Below, in pieces: positions 1-5,400 of a stretch of 5,524 nucleotides of DNA. Numbering within the stretch: the first letter of the stretch is position 1; the number at the start of each line of letters is the position of its first letter. The position numbers were made by a program, and so were the translations under genes. This DNA is from Synergistaceae bacterium (GTDB taxonomy: Bacteria > Synergistota > Synergistia > Synergistales > Synergistaceae): assembly GCA_031290815.1 (NCBI GenBank), contig JAISLO010000266.1, forward strand, positions 1-5,524, given 5' to 3'. Under the pieces are notes generated by a model. It searched no databases, was not told the origin of the DNA, and saw nothing but the letters and a program-made list of their open reading frames with translations.

Positions 1-208
1 TGAGGAGGTTCAGATGGTGGTGATTGCCACAGGCTTTGATCTGTCAACTTCCTCACAGGCCGGAACCTTCGATAAGGGGAATAAGAAATCTCCCAAGGCG
101 AAGGAGAGCATTGGCGCGAAGCAAGATGTGCTCTTATCCATGGAATCACCGCTAGACACGCCGTCGGTCCTGCGCCGCAAGCAGCGGAAAGAAGAAGATA
201 AATCCTGA
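1..208 (+). CDS. ftsZ: Cell division protein FtsZ, C-terminal end (partial)
   Basis: This is the 3' end of ftsZ, the tubulin-like GTPase that polymerises into the division ring at midcell. The open frame runs in from the left edge without a start: base 1 is the third base of a codon, and the frame then reads EEVQMVVIATGFD. This matches the last strand of the FtsZ C-terminal domain (family consensus close to V.VTVIATGF). A Lys/Ser-rich linker of roughly 35 residues follows, with no predicted fold. It ends in LDTPSVLRR, which matches the conserved C-terminal peptide (D-[IT]-P-x-x-[LIV]-R-R) that binds partners such as FtsA and ZipA in other bacteria. The last residues, KQRKEEDKS, are a charged variable tail. 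The TGA stop is at 206-208. The internal ATG at 14 is not a start, because the conserved strand continues upstream of it. FtsZ usually closes a dcw cluster, so the rest of that cluster should lie to the left. Confidence 0.93.
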   Translation, partial: EEVQMVVIATGFDLSTSSQAGTFDKGNKKSPKAKESIGAKQDVLLSMESPLDTPSVLRRKQRKEEDKS

Positions 209-282
209 GATAAAGTTTTTTTGCGTCTCCCGGACTAGCGATTTATTAAGCATGTGAGTGACGCCGTTGTGCTCCGCAGGCT
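209..282. other. Convergent intergenic gap, ftsZ to TroA-like gene
   Basis: This short gap separates the ftsZ stop (+ strand) from the stop of the TroA-like gene (- strand). A run of seven T's on the + strand at 216-222 looks like the U-tract of a terminator for ftsZ. The only stem upstream of it is a 4-bp CCGC/GCGG pair inside the ftsZ coding end, too far away to act with the run. On the - strand, GTC/GAC around 225-235 gives only a three-base-pair stem and no U-tract follows. I see no convincing intrinsic terminator in either direction, so termination may be Rho-dependent or the two transcripts may overlap. Confidence 0.5.
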
Positions 283-1080
283 TCACTGTGCTGTGCTTGC
301 CGCCCATATTTCCAGATAAATATCGTGCAGGTATGAGAAAAAGGCGTAATCCCTGGGCGGCGGGGATATAGCGATGCTTCGCGCCGCGGTCTGTACCCTT
401 GATCGTATCGTGGCGGGGGTCCATGCATCCGTTAGGATCCACCATGCCCTTCTGTTCGCCTCCTCTATGGCGGTAACCAGCTCGCCCGTTCTGTCTCCGA
501 CGGACCACGCCTTCCAGAGATCGTCGGGAGGCCGTACGGCTCCGCCTGTCGCCGCTCTGATCCAAGGACTTGTCGCGCCCGTCAGGTCCAGTATGCGGAC
601 GCCGCCTATGAGACTGCGGCCAACCTCCAGCGTGCTCTCGAGCCGTGACTGAAACTCGGCCAGCCTTCTCTGAAAGAACGAGTAATTGTCCGGCGAGAGC
701 CGCGACAACACTATCAGCATCCTCTGGCTCAGGAATGGTAGAATCGATGGGTCGAACGGGATTTTGCTCCTGTTTTCGTCCGGAACGGGCAGGTTTTCAT
801 ACAGCAGGTGTACGCCGCCGTCCTTGAACCCGAACGAAGCGGCGTCGCGCGGGTCGAGCGCTATGGTCGGAACATCTCTGGCTATCCGCCTCGGCGACCT
901 GAGAGACCCCGCTTCGGTCCACCATGATACGGACTTGATCTCAGCCGTCGCGCCGACTATAAACCTCGCGACGCTCTCGAGCCACGGCAGGGTTGTCTGG
1001 ATCTTTAGGGGAGCTTCGGCCGCTTGGCACGCGACCGTAAACGACAGAAGCACCGCCGCTGCGAGGATCTGCCTGATCAC
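283..1080 (-). CDS. Secreted TroA/ZnuA-fold substrate-binding-like protein lacking metal-ligand histidines
   Basis: This 265-residue exported protein resembles the metal-binding components of cluster A-I ABC transporters (TroA, ZnuA, PsaA), but weakly. Residues 1-23 form a signal peptide: Arg3, then a hydrophobic core, then TVAC-Q at 15-19. That is an imperfect lipobox, so it may be a lipoprotein on Cys18 or be cut just after it. Family-like stretches appear in order: TTLPWLESVARFIVG (29-43), a G-x-x-R-x-P-R-x-I-x-R-D stretch (58-69) where TroA proteins have GxDPHxxxPxPxD, FDPSILPFLSQRM (109-121) where they have DPHxWxDP, and SPDNYSFFQRRLAEFQSRL (129-147). The usual metal histidines are absent; only His91 and His252 remain. 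The GTG start overlaps the rnc stop as GTGA, suggesting coupled translation. No permease or ATPase gene is adjacent in view. It may bind another ligand or act as an envelope protein. The fold assignment is by eye and the function is unknown. Confidence 0.68.
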   Translation of the reverse strand: MIRQILAAAVLLSFTVACQAAEAPLKIQTTLPWLESVARFIVGATAEIKSVSWWTEAGSLRSPRRIARDVPTIALDPRDAASFGFKDGGVHLLYENLPVPDENRSKIPFDPSILPFLSQRMLIVLSRLSPDNYSFFQRRLAEFQSRLESTLEVGRSLIGGVRILDLTGATSPWIRAATGGAVRPPDDLWKAWSVGDRTGELVTAIEEANRRAWWILTDAWTPATIRSRVQTAARSIAISPPPRDYAFFSYLHDIYLEIWAASTAQ

Positions 1081-1835
1081 TCGGCATCCGCCCAGTTCGA
1101 TTCATCCTCCAAGCGCCGCAACCCGACCTCGGCCGCCGCGAACTCGGCCGATTTTTTTGAACAGCCGCTGCCGGCAGCAAATACCCTGCCGTCCATGAGC
1201 ACCGCCTCGACCTCGAACGTGCTCGCATGTTCCGGGCCGCTGCGCGAGAGGAGGCGGTACGACGGAGGGGGCAGTCCCATAGCCTGAAACGCCTCCTGGA
1301 GGCGCGTTTTCGCGTCCTTTCCGCGCTCCTCGGCGGACGCGTCGAACGAGGACATGGCCATAAAACGCTTTATCACCGAGGATGCCGCTTTATATCCGCC
1401 GTCCAGGAAGATTGCTCCCAGCACCGCTTCCATGGCGTCGGCTAGTATGGATTGATTTCTCCTGCCGCCTTGGATCTCCAAGCCCTTGCTCAATAGGAGG
1501 AGAGGCGAGATGCGAACCTTGGACGCCCACGACGCCAAGGATGAGGCGCATACCACCCGCGCCCTCGACTTCGTGAGCTCGCCCTCGTCGTAATCGGGGC
1601 GCGACATGAAAAGCTCCTCCGAGACGCACAGCTCCAGCACCGCGTCACCCAGGAACTCCAGCCTTTCGTTGCAGGACCCGGTTCCCGATTCGTTCGCGTA
1701 TGAAGCGTGCGTCAGGGCTTCCTTCAGGCCATCGAGGCTGCTGAAACGATATCCCAGCCTCTCGCCGAACTCCCGGAGAGCGCCGTCAGTCCGCTCTCTT
1801 CGCGCGCTGCCGGATCCCATGAGGCCCATGATCAT
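1077..1835 (-). CDS. rnc: Ribonuclease III
   Basis: RNase III cuts double-stranded RNA in the cytoplasm. It processes the rRNA precursor and trims or degrades structured mRNAs as a Mg-dependent homodimer. Counting from the ATG at 1835 (252 residues), the catalytic domain carries the signature NERLEFLGDAVLEL at 56-69, with Glu60 and Asp64. It also carries SILADAMEAVLGAIFLDGGY at 109-128, with Asp113 and Glu116; these are the four metal-binding acids. The C-terminal double-stranded-RNA-binding domain spans about 154-222 and ends in the helix motif GSGCSKKSAEFAAA, whose Lys pair contacts RNA. The length is slightly above E. coli Rnc (226). The start is uncertain. The ATG at 1835 has only a weak GGA upstream, while an AAGGGA at the end of fabF is seven bases from an in-frame CTG at 1853. 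ATG at 1820 and 1892 are also in frame. The stop overlaps the next gene by four bases. Confidence 0.95.
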   Translation of the reverse strand: MIMGLMGSGSARRERTDGALREFGERLGYRFSSLDGLKEALTHASYANESGTGSCNERLEFLGDAVLELCVSEELFMSRPDYDEGELTKSRARVVCASSLASWASKVRISPLLLLSKGLEIQGGRRNQSILADAMEAVLGAIFLDGGYKAASSVIKRFMAMSSFDASAEERGKDAKTRLQEAFQAMGLPPPSYRLLSRSGPEHASTFEVEAVLMDGRVFAAGSGCSKKSAEFAAAEVGLRRLEDESNWADAE

Positions 1836-1857
1836 CGGCGCGTCCGATGACAGGCGG

Positions 1858-3093
1858 TCATCCCTTGAAGCGCTCCACGGCCAAGACGCCATTGTGTCCG
1901 CCAAATCCGGCGTTGTTTATGATTATCCTGTCGACTCTCGCTTCGATCGGCTCTGGGGATACGTTGACCCTGCAGTCGGGGTCGGGGAACTCGTAATTTA
2001 TCGTTGGGTGAACGATTCCGCGCTCGATAGCCATCAGGGCGGCGATCGTCTCGACCGCGCCGGCGGCGCCCAGACAGTGGCCTACCATGGACTTGGTCGA
2101 GTGAGTCGGCATCTTGTCCGCGTGATCGCCGAAGACACGCCGGATCGCTCCGCTCTCAGTCTTGTCGTTGAGCTGAGTCGAGGTGCCGTGGGCGTTATAG
2201 AGGTCCACCTGATCGGGACGCCAGCCCGCCATGCGGAGGGCCTTCCCTATGGCCCTCACGGAACCGTCGCCCTCCGGGTCAGGCGCGGTGATGTGATACG
2301 CGTCGCAGGTGTTGCCGTATCCCTTTACCTCGGCGTAGATATGAGCGCCCCGCCGTTTCGCGTGCTCCATCTCCTCGAAGACTAGGATTCCAGCGCCCTC
2401 TCCCATGATAAATCCGTCCCTGCGCAGGTCGAACGGCCTGCACGCGGACTCCGGCTCGTCGTTCTTGGCGGACAGCGCCTTCATGTTGGCGAACCCGGCT
2501 ATGGCTATCGGGGTGATGGCCGCCTCCGCGCCGCCAGCGAGTATTATGTCAGCGTCGCCGCGGATTATCGTGTGCATCGCCTCGCCCATGTTGTGCGTAG
2601 CGGTCGCGCACGCCGTCACTATCGCCATGTTGGGGCCGTGGGCGTGAAAGCGCATCGCTACATAGGCGGCTGGCATGTTGCTCAGCATCATGGGGACGAA
2701 GAAGGGACTCACCCTCGACGGGCCCTTCTCCTTCAAGATGTCATAGTTCTCATGAGTGGTCGTTATCCCGCCCTCTCCGCTTCCGATATAAACGCCGAAC
2801 GATCCGAGGTCTATTTTATCGAGGTCGAGCCCGGAGTCCTTTATGGCCATGTCGGCCGCGGGGACTGCAAAGTGTATCACCCTGTCGGTCTTGCGCGCTT
2901 CCTTCTTGTCAAACCAGGGATCGACGCTGAAGTTCTTCACCTCCGCGGCGATCTTGACGCTGTGCCCCTCCGAGTCGAAGAGGGATATTCTTCCCACGCC
3001 GTTGCGTGCCTCGACCAAGGCGTCCCAGTACGCATCCCTTCCGCAGCCGATCGGGCTCACGACGCCAAGGCCCGTTATGACGACTCTTCTCAA
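1858..3093 (-). CDS. fabF: 3-oxoacyl-[ACP] synthase II (KAS II, FabF)
   Basis: FabF condenses malonyl-ACP with acyl-ACP and releases CO2, extending the chain by two carbons in fatty-acid synthesis. With the TTG start at 3093 the protein has 411 residues, against 413 in E. coli. It begins MRRVVITGLGVVSP, as the family normally does. The catalytic triad is complete: Cys162 in VTACATATHNMG, His302 in NAHGTST, and His339 in MVGHCLGAAGA, with Lys334 in STKSMVGH. All four sit one position before the E. coli residues. The Gly-rich C-terminus NNAGFGGHNG (403-end region) is also typical. The in-frame GTG at 3102 is rejected as the start because it overlaps the Shine-Dalgarno sequence AAAGGAG (3102-3108), which is eight bases from the TTG. 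An intrinsic terminator lies directly upstream, so expression probably depends on readthrough from acpP or on an unseen promoter. rnc follows closely. Confidence 0.97.
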   Translation of the reverse strand: MRRVVITGLGVVSPIGCGRDAYWDALVEARNGVGRISLFDSEGHSVKIAAEVKNFSVDPWFDKKEARKTDRVIHFAVPAADMAIKDSGLDLDKIDLGSFGVYIGSGEGGITTTHENYDILKEKGPSRVSPFFVPMMLSNMPAAYVAMRFHAHGPNMAIVTACATATHNMGEAMHTIIRGDADIILAGGAEAAITPIAIAGFANMKALSAKNDEPESACRPFDLRRDGFIMGEGAGILVFEEMEHAKRRGAHIYAEVKGYGNTCDAYHITAPDPEGDGSVRAIGKALRMAGWRPDQVDLYNAHGTSTQLNDKTESGAIRRVFGDHADKMPTHSTKSMVGHCLGAAGAVETIAALMAIERGIVHPTINYEFPDPDCRVNVSPEPIEARVDRIIINNAGFGGHNGVLAVERFKG

Positions 3094-3101
3094 GCAGATC
3101 A

Positions 3102-3108
3102 CTCCTTT
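3102..3108 (-). promoter_or_regulatory. Ribosome binding site of fabF, fixes a TTG start
   Basis: On the - strand AAAGGAG is followed by eight bases and then TTG at 3091-3093. The site overlaps the earlier in-frame GTG (3100-3102), so that codon cannot be served by it. The TTG start also gives the standard FabF N-terminus. The site begins immediately after the seven-U tract of the upstream terminator, so terminator folding and ribosome access could influence each other. Confidence 0.82.
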
Positions 3109-3146
3109 AAAAAAAGGGGCGCGTCATAATTCGCCGACGCGTCCCC
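3109..3146 (-). terminator. Intrinsic terminator or attenuator between acpP and fabF
   Basis: Read on the - strand, GGGG, a bulged A, CGCGTC, a ten-base loop, GACGCG and CCCC form a ten-base-pair, very GC-rich stem (arms 3136-3146 and 3116-3125). Seven T's follow directly at 3115-3109. This is a textbook Rho-independent terminator. It starts 18 bases after the acpP stop and ends at the fabF Shine-Dalgarno. It is oriented to stop transcription leaving acpP. Because fabF has no other obvious promoter, partial termination (attenuation) seems more likely than a complete stop; that part is inference. Confidence 0.87.
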
Positions 3147-3164
3147 AGCGAGCATACCGGCGCG

Positions 3165-3416
3165 TTACTCGTCCACGCCAAGCTTCGCTTTGACGTACTC
3201 GAGCGCCTCGCCGACGTTCGTAAGCTTCTCGGCTTCCTCGTCCGGAATCTCGACGTCGAACTCCTCCTCTATTCCCATGATGAGCTCGACTATGTCAAGC
3301 GAATCAGCGCCGAGATCCTCTACGAACGAGGCGTCCGGTTTTATCTGATCTTCCTCGACGTTGAGACGGTCCATGACCAATTCTTTCAGCTTTGCAAGAA
3401 CTTCTTCCGACTGCAT
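3165..3416 (-). CDS. acpP: Acyl carrier protein
   Basis: This small acidic cytoplasmic protein carries the growing acyl chain on a 4'-phosphopantetheine arm through every step of fatty-acid synthesis. It has 83 residues, slightly longer than the E. coli protein (77 mature residues). The attachment motif is DLGADSLDIVELIM (34-47), with Ser39 as the phosphopantetheine site. Helix II after it is rich in Asp and Glu (GIEEEFDVEIPDEEAEKL), the surface that docks Fab enzymes. The ATG at 3416 is chosen because a strong GGGAGGAGGG ribosome binding site lies nine bases upstream and MQSEEVLAKLKEL is the usual start of helix I. An in-frame ATG at 3452 would add twelve non-family residues running through that site. 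A large AT-rich gap precedes the gene and a terminator follows it, suggesting that acpP can be made as its own abundant mRNA. The TAA stop is at 3165-3167. Confidence 0.97.
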   Translation of the reverse strand: MQSEEVLAKLKELVMDRLNVEEDQIKPDASFVEDLGADSLDIVELIMGIEEEFDVEIPDEEAEKLTNVGEALEYVKAKLGVDE

Positions 3417-3425
3417 ACTTAAAGT

Positions 3426-3435
3426 CCCTCCTCCC
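3426..3435 (-). promoter_or_regulatory. Strong ribosome binding site of acpP
   Basis: GGGAGGAGGG on the - strand lies nine bases before the ATG at 3414-3416. It is among the purine-richest sites in the window, fitting the high demand for ACP. It also rules out the upstream ATG at 3452, whose frame would translate through it. Confidence 0.85.
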
Positions 3436-3522
3436 ATTTTTTTATGCGGCATATCTCCTGGAGACCTAACCCTAAACTTAGATAAAGATTGATTTATTGT
3501 CAGGAGCCTGAATGGTGAAGAC

Positions 3523-3539
3523 TCTAAACCCTTCTAAAC
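3523..3539 (-). repeat. Helically phased direct repeat GTTTAGA
   Basis: Two copies of GTTTAGA on the - strand (3533-3539 and 3523-3529) start exactly ten bases apart, so both would face the same side of the DNA. A related GTTTAGG occurs at 3471-3477, followed by GTTAGG at 3465-3470. The arrangement is what a dimeric DNA-binding regulator would recognise. It does not resemble the FapR operator that I know from Bacillus. Confidence 0.4.
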
Positions 3540-3563
3540 GGCAGTATCTCGGCGCGCGGAGTC

Positions 3564-4310
3564 TCACATGGTCATTCCTCCGTCAACGGCCAGCGATTGT
3601 CCTGTGATATAGGACGCCTCGTCGGATACGATGAACGCCACGGCCTTGGCCACGTCCTCCGGCGTTCCGTACCTGCCCGCCGGGATCCTGGCGAGGGCCG
3701 CCGTTTTGACCTCGTCCGGAAGCTTGGATGTCATATCCGTCTCCACGTATCCGGGAGCTATCGCGTTCGCCGTGATTCCGCGGCCGGCAGTCTCCCTCGC
3801 GATGCTCTTTATCAATCCGAGAATGCCGGATTTCGCCGCCGCGTAATTGGCCTGTCCCGCGTTGCCTACGAGGCCCGATACGGAGCTTATGGCGGCTATC
3901 CTGCCGAACCGCGCCTTGATCATCCCCCTCGTTACCGCCTGAGCGCAGTAGTACACCGAGCTCAAGTTCGTGCGGATGACGTCGTCCCACTCCGAATCCT
4001 TCATCCGAATCAGGAGATTGTCCCTCGTAATGCCCGCGTTGCACACCAGCACCTCTATGGGGCCGAACTCGTTCGTCACAGCGTCGACCAGGCGCTTTAC
4101 CATGTCCGGCCGAGAGACGTCAGCCTGAGCCGTGAACGCGGACCCTCCGGCGCTCCGTATGATCTCGGCGGCCTCCGCAGCAGCGGCCTCCGAGTTCTGG
4201 TAGTTCAGCGCCACGCGATAACCCCGCGCGCCGAGTTCGAGTGCCACTGCGCGGCCTATGCCCCTGCCCGCTCCCGTAACCAGAGCGACCCTTCCAGATG
4301 AAGCGTTCAT
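3564..4310 (-). CDS. fabG: 3-oxoacyl-[ACP] reductase (FabG)
   Basis: FabG reduces 3-ketoacyl-ACP to 3-hydroxyacyl-ACP with NADPH, the first reduction of each fatty-acid elongation round. It is a classical short-chain dehydrogenase of 248 residues (E. coli 244). The Rossmann nucleotide motif TGAGRGIG is at 12-19, NAG at 91-93, and the catalytic set Asn115, Ser143 (ISSVSG), Tyr156 and Lys160 (YAAAK) is complete. NAGITRDNLLIRM and the closing GQSLAVDGGMTM are typical of FabG rather than of SDRs of other pathways. Asn36-Tyr-Gln-Asn after strand 2 is the region that selects NADPH. The ATG overlaps the fabD stop as ATGA (4307-4310), so translation is probably coupled to fabD. acpP lies 147 bases downstream, further away than is usual in this gene order. 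Confidence 0.96.
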   Translation of the reverse strand: MNASSGRVALVTGAGRGIGRAVALELGARGYRVALNYQNSEAAAAEAAEIIRSAGGSAFTAQADVSRPDMVKRLVDAVTNEFGPIEVLVCNAGITRDNLLIRMKDSEWDDVIRTNLSSVYYCAQAVTRGMIKARFGRIAAISSVSGLVGNAGQANYAAAKSGILGLIKSIARETAGRGITANAIAPGYVETDMTSKLPDEVKTAALARIPAGRYGTPEDVAKAVAFIVSDEASYITGQSLAVDGGMTM

Positions 4311-5278
4311 GATTCATTCACCGCCGATCGTCCGAGAAAATCAGCCATCGCCTTTATATCTCCAACCTTGCTCACGGAAGCTGTCTTTACGCCTTTGACT
4401 ATTCTCTTTATCAGGCCAGTCAGGACGCTGCCAGGGCCCATCTCGACGAACAGCCCCACGCCGGCGTCAGACATAGCCGTCACTCCGTCAGACCAGAGAA
4501 CCGGCGAGTACGTCTGATCGTACAGCGCGGTCCTTATCGAGTCGATCGATCGTTTCGGAGAAGCGTCCGCATTGGCGATTATGGGCGCGCTGGGCGTTTT
4601 CCACGAGAGCGCCGCGAACTCATCCCGGAGCCTGTCGGCTGCCGGCCTCATAAGAGCACAGTGGAACGGGGCGCTCACCTTGAGCGGGATGACCTTCGCG
4701 GCCCCTCGCTCCTTTGCCGCAGCGCCGGCCCTCTTCACCGCGCCTGCGTTCCCTGATATGACGATCTGGTTCGGAGCGTTGACGTTGGCGGGGCTGCACA
4801 CCTCCCCCTGGCTGGATTCACTGCATATCGATCTGACAGTGGCCATGTCCAGTCCAAGAATCGCGGACATCGCTCCGTCGCCAAGCGGAACCGCCTCCTG
4901 CATAAGTGCGCCCCTCCTGTGGACAAGGACTGTGGCGTCCCTCAGGGAGAGCGCCCCTGAGGCCACAAGCGCCGTGTACTCTCCCAGGCTGTGGCCGGCG
5001 TAGCAGTACGGCGAAAGAGGACGACCGAGCTCCGCCTCCGCGGCTCGCAGAGCGGCGATGCTCGTAACCAGTATTGCAGGCTGAGTTACGGCCGTCTTCA
5101 CCAGCTCGTCATCCGGACCGCCGAAAATTATTTCCGAGAGCGAGAAGCCCAGAGCGTCGTCAGCCTCCTCGAACGCGGATCTCGAAGCCTCGTATTTATC
5201 GTAGAAATCCCTCCCCATTCCGACCTCCTGAGAGCCCTGGCCTGGGAAGACTATGGCGTATTTCGCGATTGATTCCAA
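4307..5278 (-). CDS. fabD: Malonyl-CoA:ACP transacylase (FabD)
   Basis: FabD moves the malonyl group from CoA to ACP, supplying the extender unit for FabF. With the TTG start at 5278 the protein has 323 residues (E. coli 309). The N-terminal FPGQGSQ (11-17) forms the oxyanion region. The nucleophile Ser97 lies in AGHSLGEY, Arg122 (HRRG) binds the malonyl carboxylate, and His206 (APFHCALM) is the general base. The spacing of these three matches E. coli. The late MGPGSVLTGLIKRI motif is also typical. An in-frame ATG at 5299 would add seven residues, but it has no ribosome binding site and abuts a -10-like box. GAGGGAGGGA lies nine bases before the TTG. The stop overlaps the fabG start by four bases. 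A candidate promoter lies upstream, so this gene may open its own transcript besides readthrough from fabK. Confidence 0.96.
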   Translation of the reverse strand: MESIAKYAIVFPGQGSQEVGMGRDFYDKYEASRSAFEEADDALGFSLSEIIFGGPDDELVKTAVTQPAILVTSIAALRAAEAELGRPLSPYCYAGHSLGEYTALVASGALSLRDATVLVHRRGALMQEAVPLGDGAMSAILGLDMATVRSICSESSQGEVCSPANVNAPNQIVISGNAGAVKRAGAAAKERGAAKVIPLKVSAPFHCALMRPAADRLRDEFAALSWKTPSAPIIANADASPKRSIDSIRTALYDQTYSPVLWSDGVTAMSDAGVGLFVEMGPGSVLTGLIKRIVKGVKTASVSKVGDIKAMADFLGRSAVNES

Positions 5279-5287
5279 CAGAGGCAA

Positions 5288-5297
5288 TCCCTCCCTC
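5288..5297 (-). promoter_or_regulatory. Ribosome binding site of fabD, favours a TTG start
   Basis: GAGGGAGGGA on the - strand lies nine bases before TTG at 5276-5278. It is inside the extra codons that the ATG at 5299 would need, and that ATG has only an AT-rich stretch before it. The TTG gives MESIAKYAIVFPGQGSQ, close to the usual FabD N-terminus. Confidence 0.75.
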
Positions 5298-5300
5298 ATA

Positions 5301-5329
5301 TTTATACCATTTTGAAGTCAAAGGCCCAA
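5301..5329 (-). promoter_or_regulatory. Candidate extended -10 promoter upstream of fabD
   Basis: On the - strand TGG-TATAAA (5309-5301) is an extended -10 element, with five of six -10 bases matching the sigma-70 consensus. TTGGGC (5329-5324) lies exactly seventeen bases before it as a poor -35 (three of six), as is common when the extended -10 is present. Transcription would start near 5294-5295, inside the purine-rich ribosome binding site, leaving a very short leader. That tightness is the main reason for doubt. Confidence 0.42.
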
Positions 5330-5361
5330 TGGGCGATCCGCTAAATTTCAACGGTTATCCC

Positions 5362-5386
5362 GGCCGCCCAAAACATATCAGCGGCC
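5362..5386 (-). other. Hairpin after fabK without a U-tract
   Basis: GGCCGC (5386-5381) and GCGGCC (5367-5362) on the - strand form a six-base-pair stem around a thirteen-base loop, 14 bases after the fabK stop. No T-run follows, so it is not a standard intrinsic terminator. It could stabilise the 3' end of a fabK message or simply be chance in GC-rich sequence. The fabK-fabD gap otherwise holds only the candidate promoter. Confidence 0.3.
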
Positions 5387-5400
5387 TGGCGCAGGCTCGG

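Larger units (their letters stand above)
3417..3563 (-). promoter_or_regulatory. acpP leader and probable promoter region with GTTTAG repeats
   Basis: This 147-base gap between the fabG stop and the acpP start is the longest in the cluster, and its middle (about 3470-3520) is much more AT-rich than the genes. On the - strand GTTTAG occurs at 3534-3539, 3524-3529 and 3472-3477. The first two lie in a 7-base repeat (GTTTAGA) with a period of ten, one helical turn. An odd-centred palindrome TCTCC-A-GGAGA lies at 3454-3464. I find no confident -35/-10 pair; CTGACA (centred near 3510) with a poor -10 seventeen bases on is the best. No terminator follows fabG. A promoter and regulator site for acpP is the likeliest use, but this is inferred. 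Confidence 0.4.

Noticed and set aside
209..235. An intrinsic terminator for ftsZ at the T-run 216-222
   Set aside because: There is a T-run but no stable stem directly before it. The nearest 4-bp stem lies well upstream inside the coding sequence.
152..565. A 137-codon open frame on the - strand overlapping the 3' ends of ftsZ and the TroA-like gene
   Set aside because: It runs through the FtsZ C-terminal peptide on the other strand and is out of frame with the TroA-like gene. It has no motif and no ribosome site.
686..1198. A 170-codon open frame on the + strand opposite the TroA-like gene
   Set aside because: Its composition is that of a reverse-strand shadow, rich in Arg, Pro and Ser. 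The - strand frame has a signal peptide, family-like motifs and coupling to rnc, so that frame is the gene.
1606..2385. A 259-codon open frame on the + strand across rnc and fabF
   Set aside because: It crosses two conserved antisense genes, has no ribosome binding site of note and shows no family motif. It is a shadow of GC-rich coding sequence.
3465..3477. Telomere-like CCTAACCCTAAAC stretch
   Set aside because: It has only two imperfect units, in an ordinary bacterial intergenic gap. It is better treated as part of the GTTTAG repeat group.
3597..4301. A 234-codon open frame on the + strand opposite fabG
   Set aside because: It is fully antisense to a FabG with every catalytic residue in place. 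Its translation is Arg-rich without recognisable motifs, and it mirrors the fabG codon pattern.
5324..5334. Small palindrome GCCCAATGGGC as an operator
   Set aside because: Only four base pairs flank a three-base centre in GC-rich sequence, and it overlaps the proposed -35. This is too weak to call as a site.
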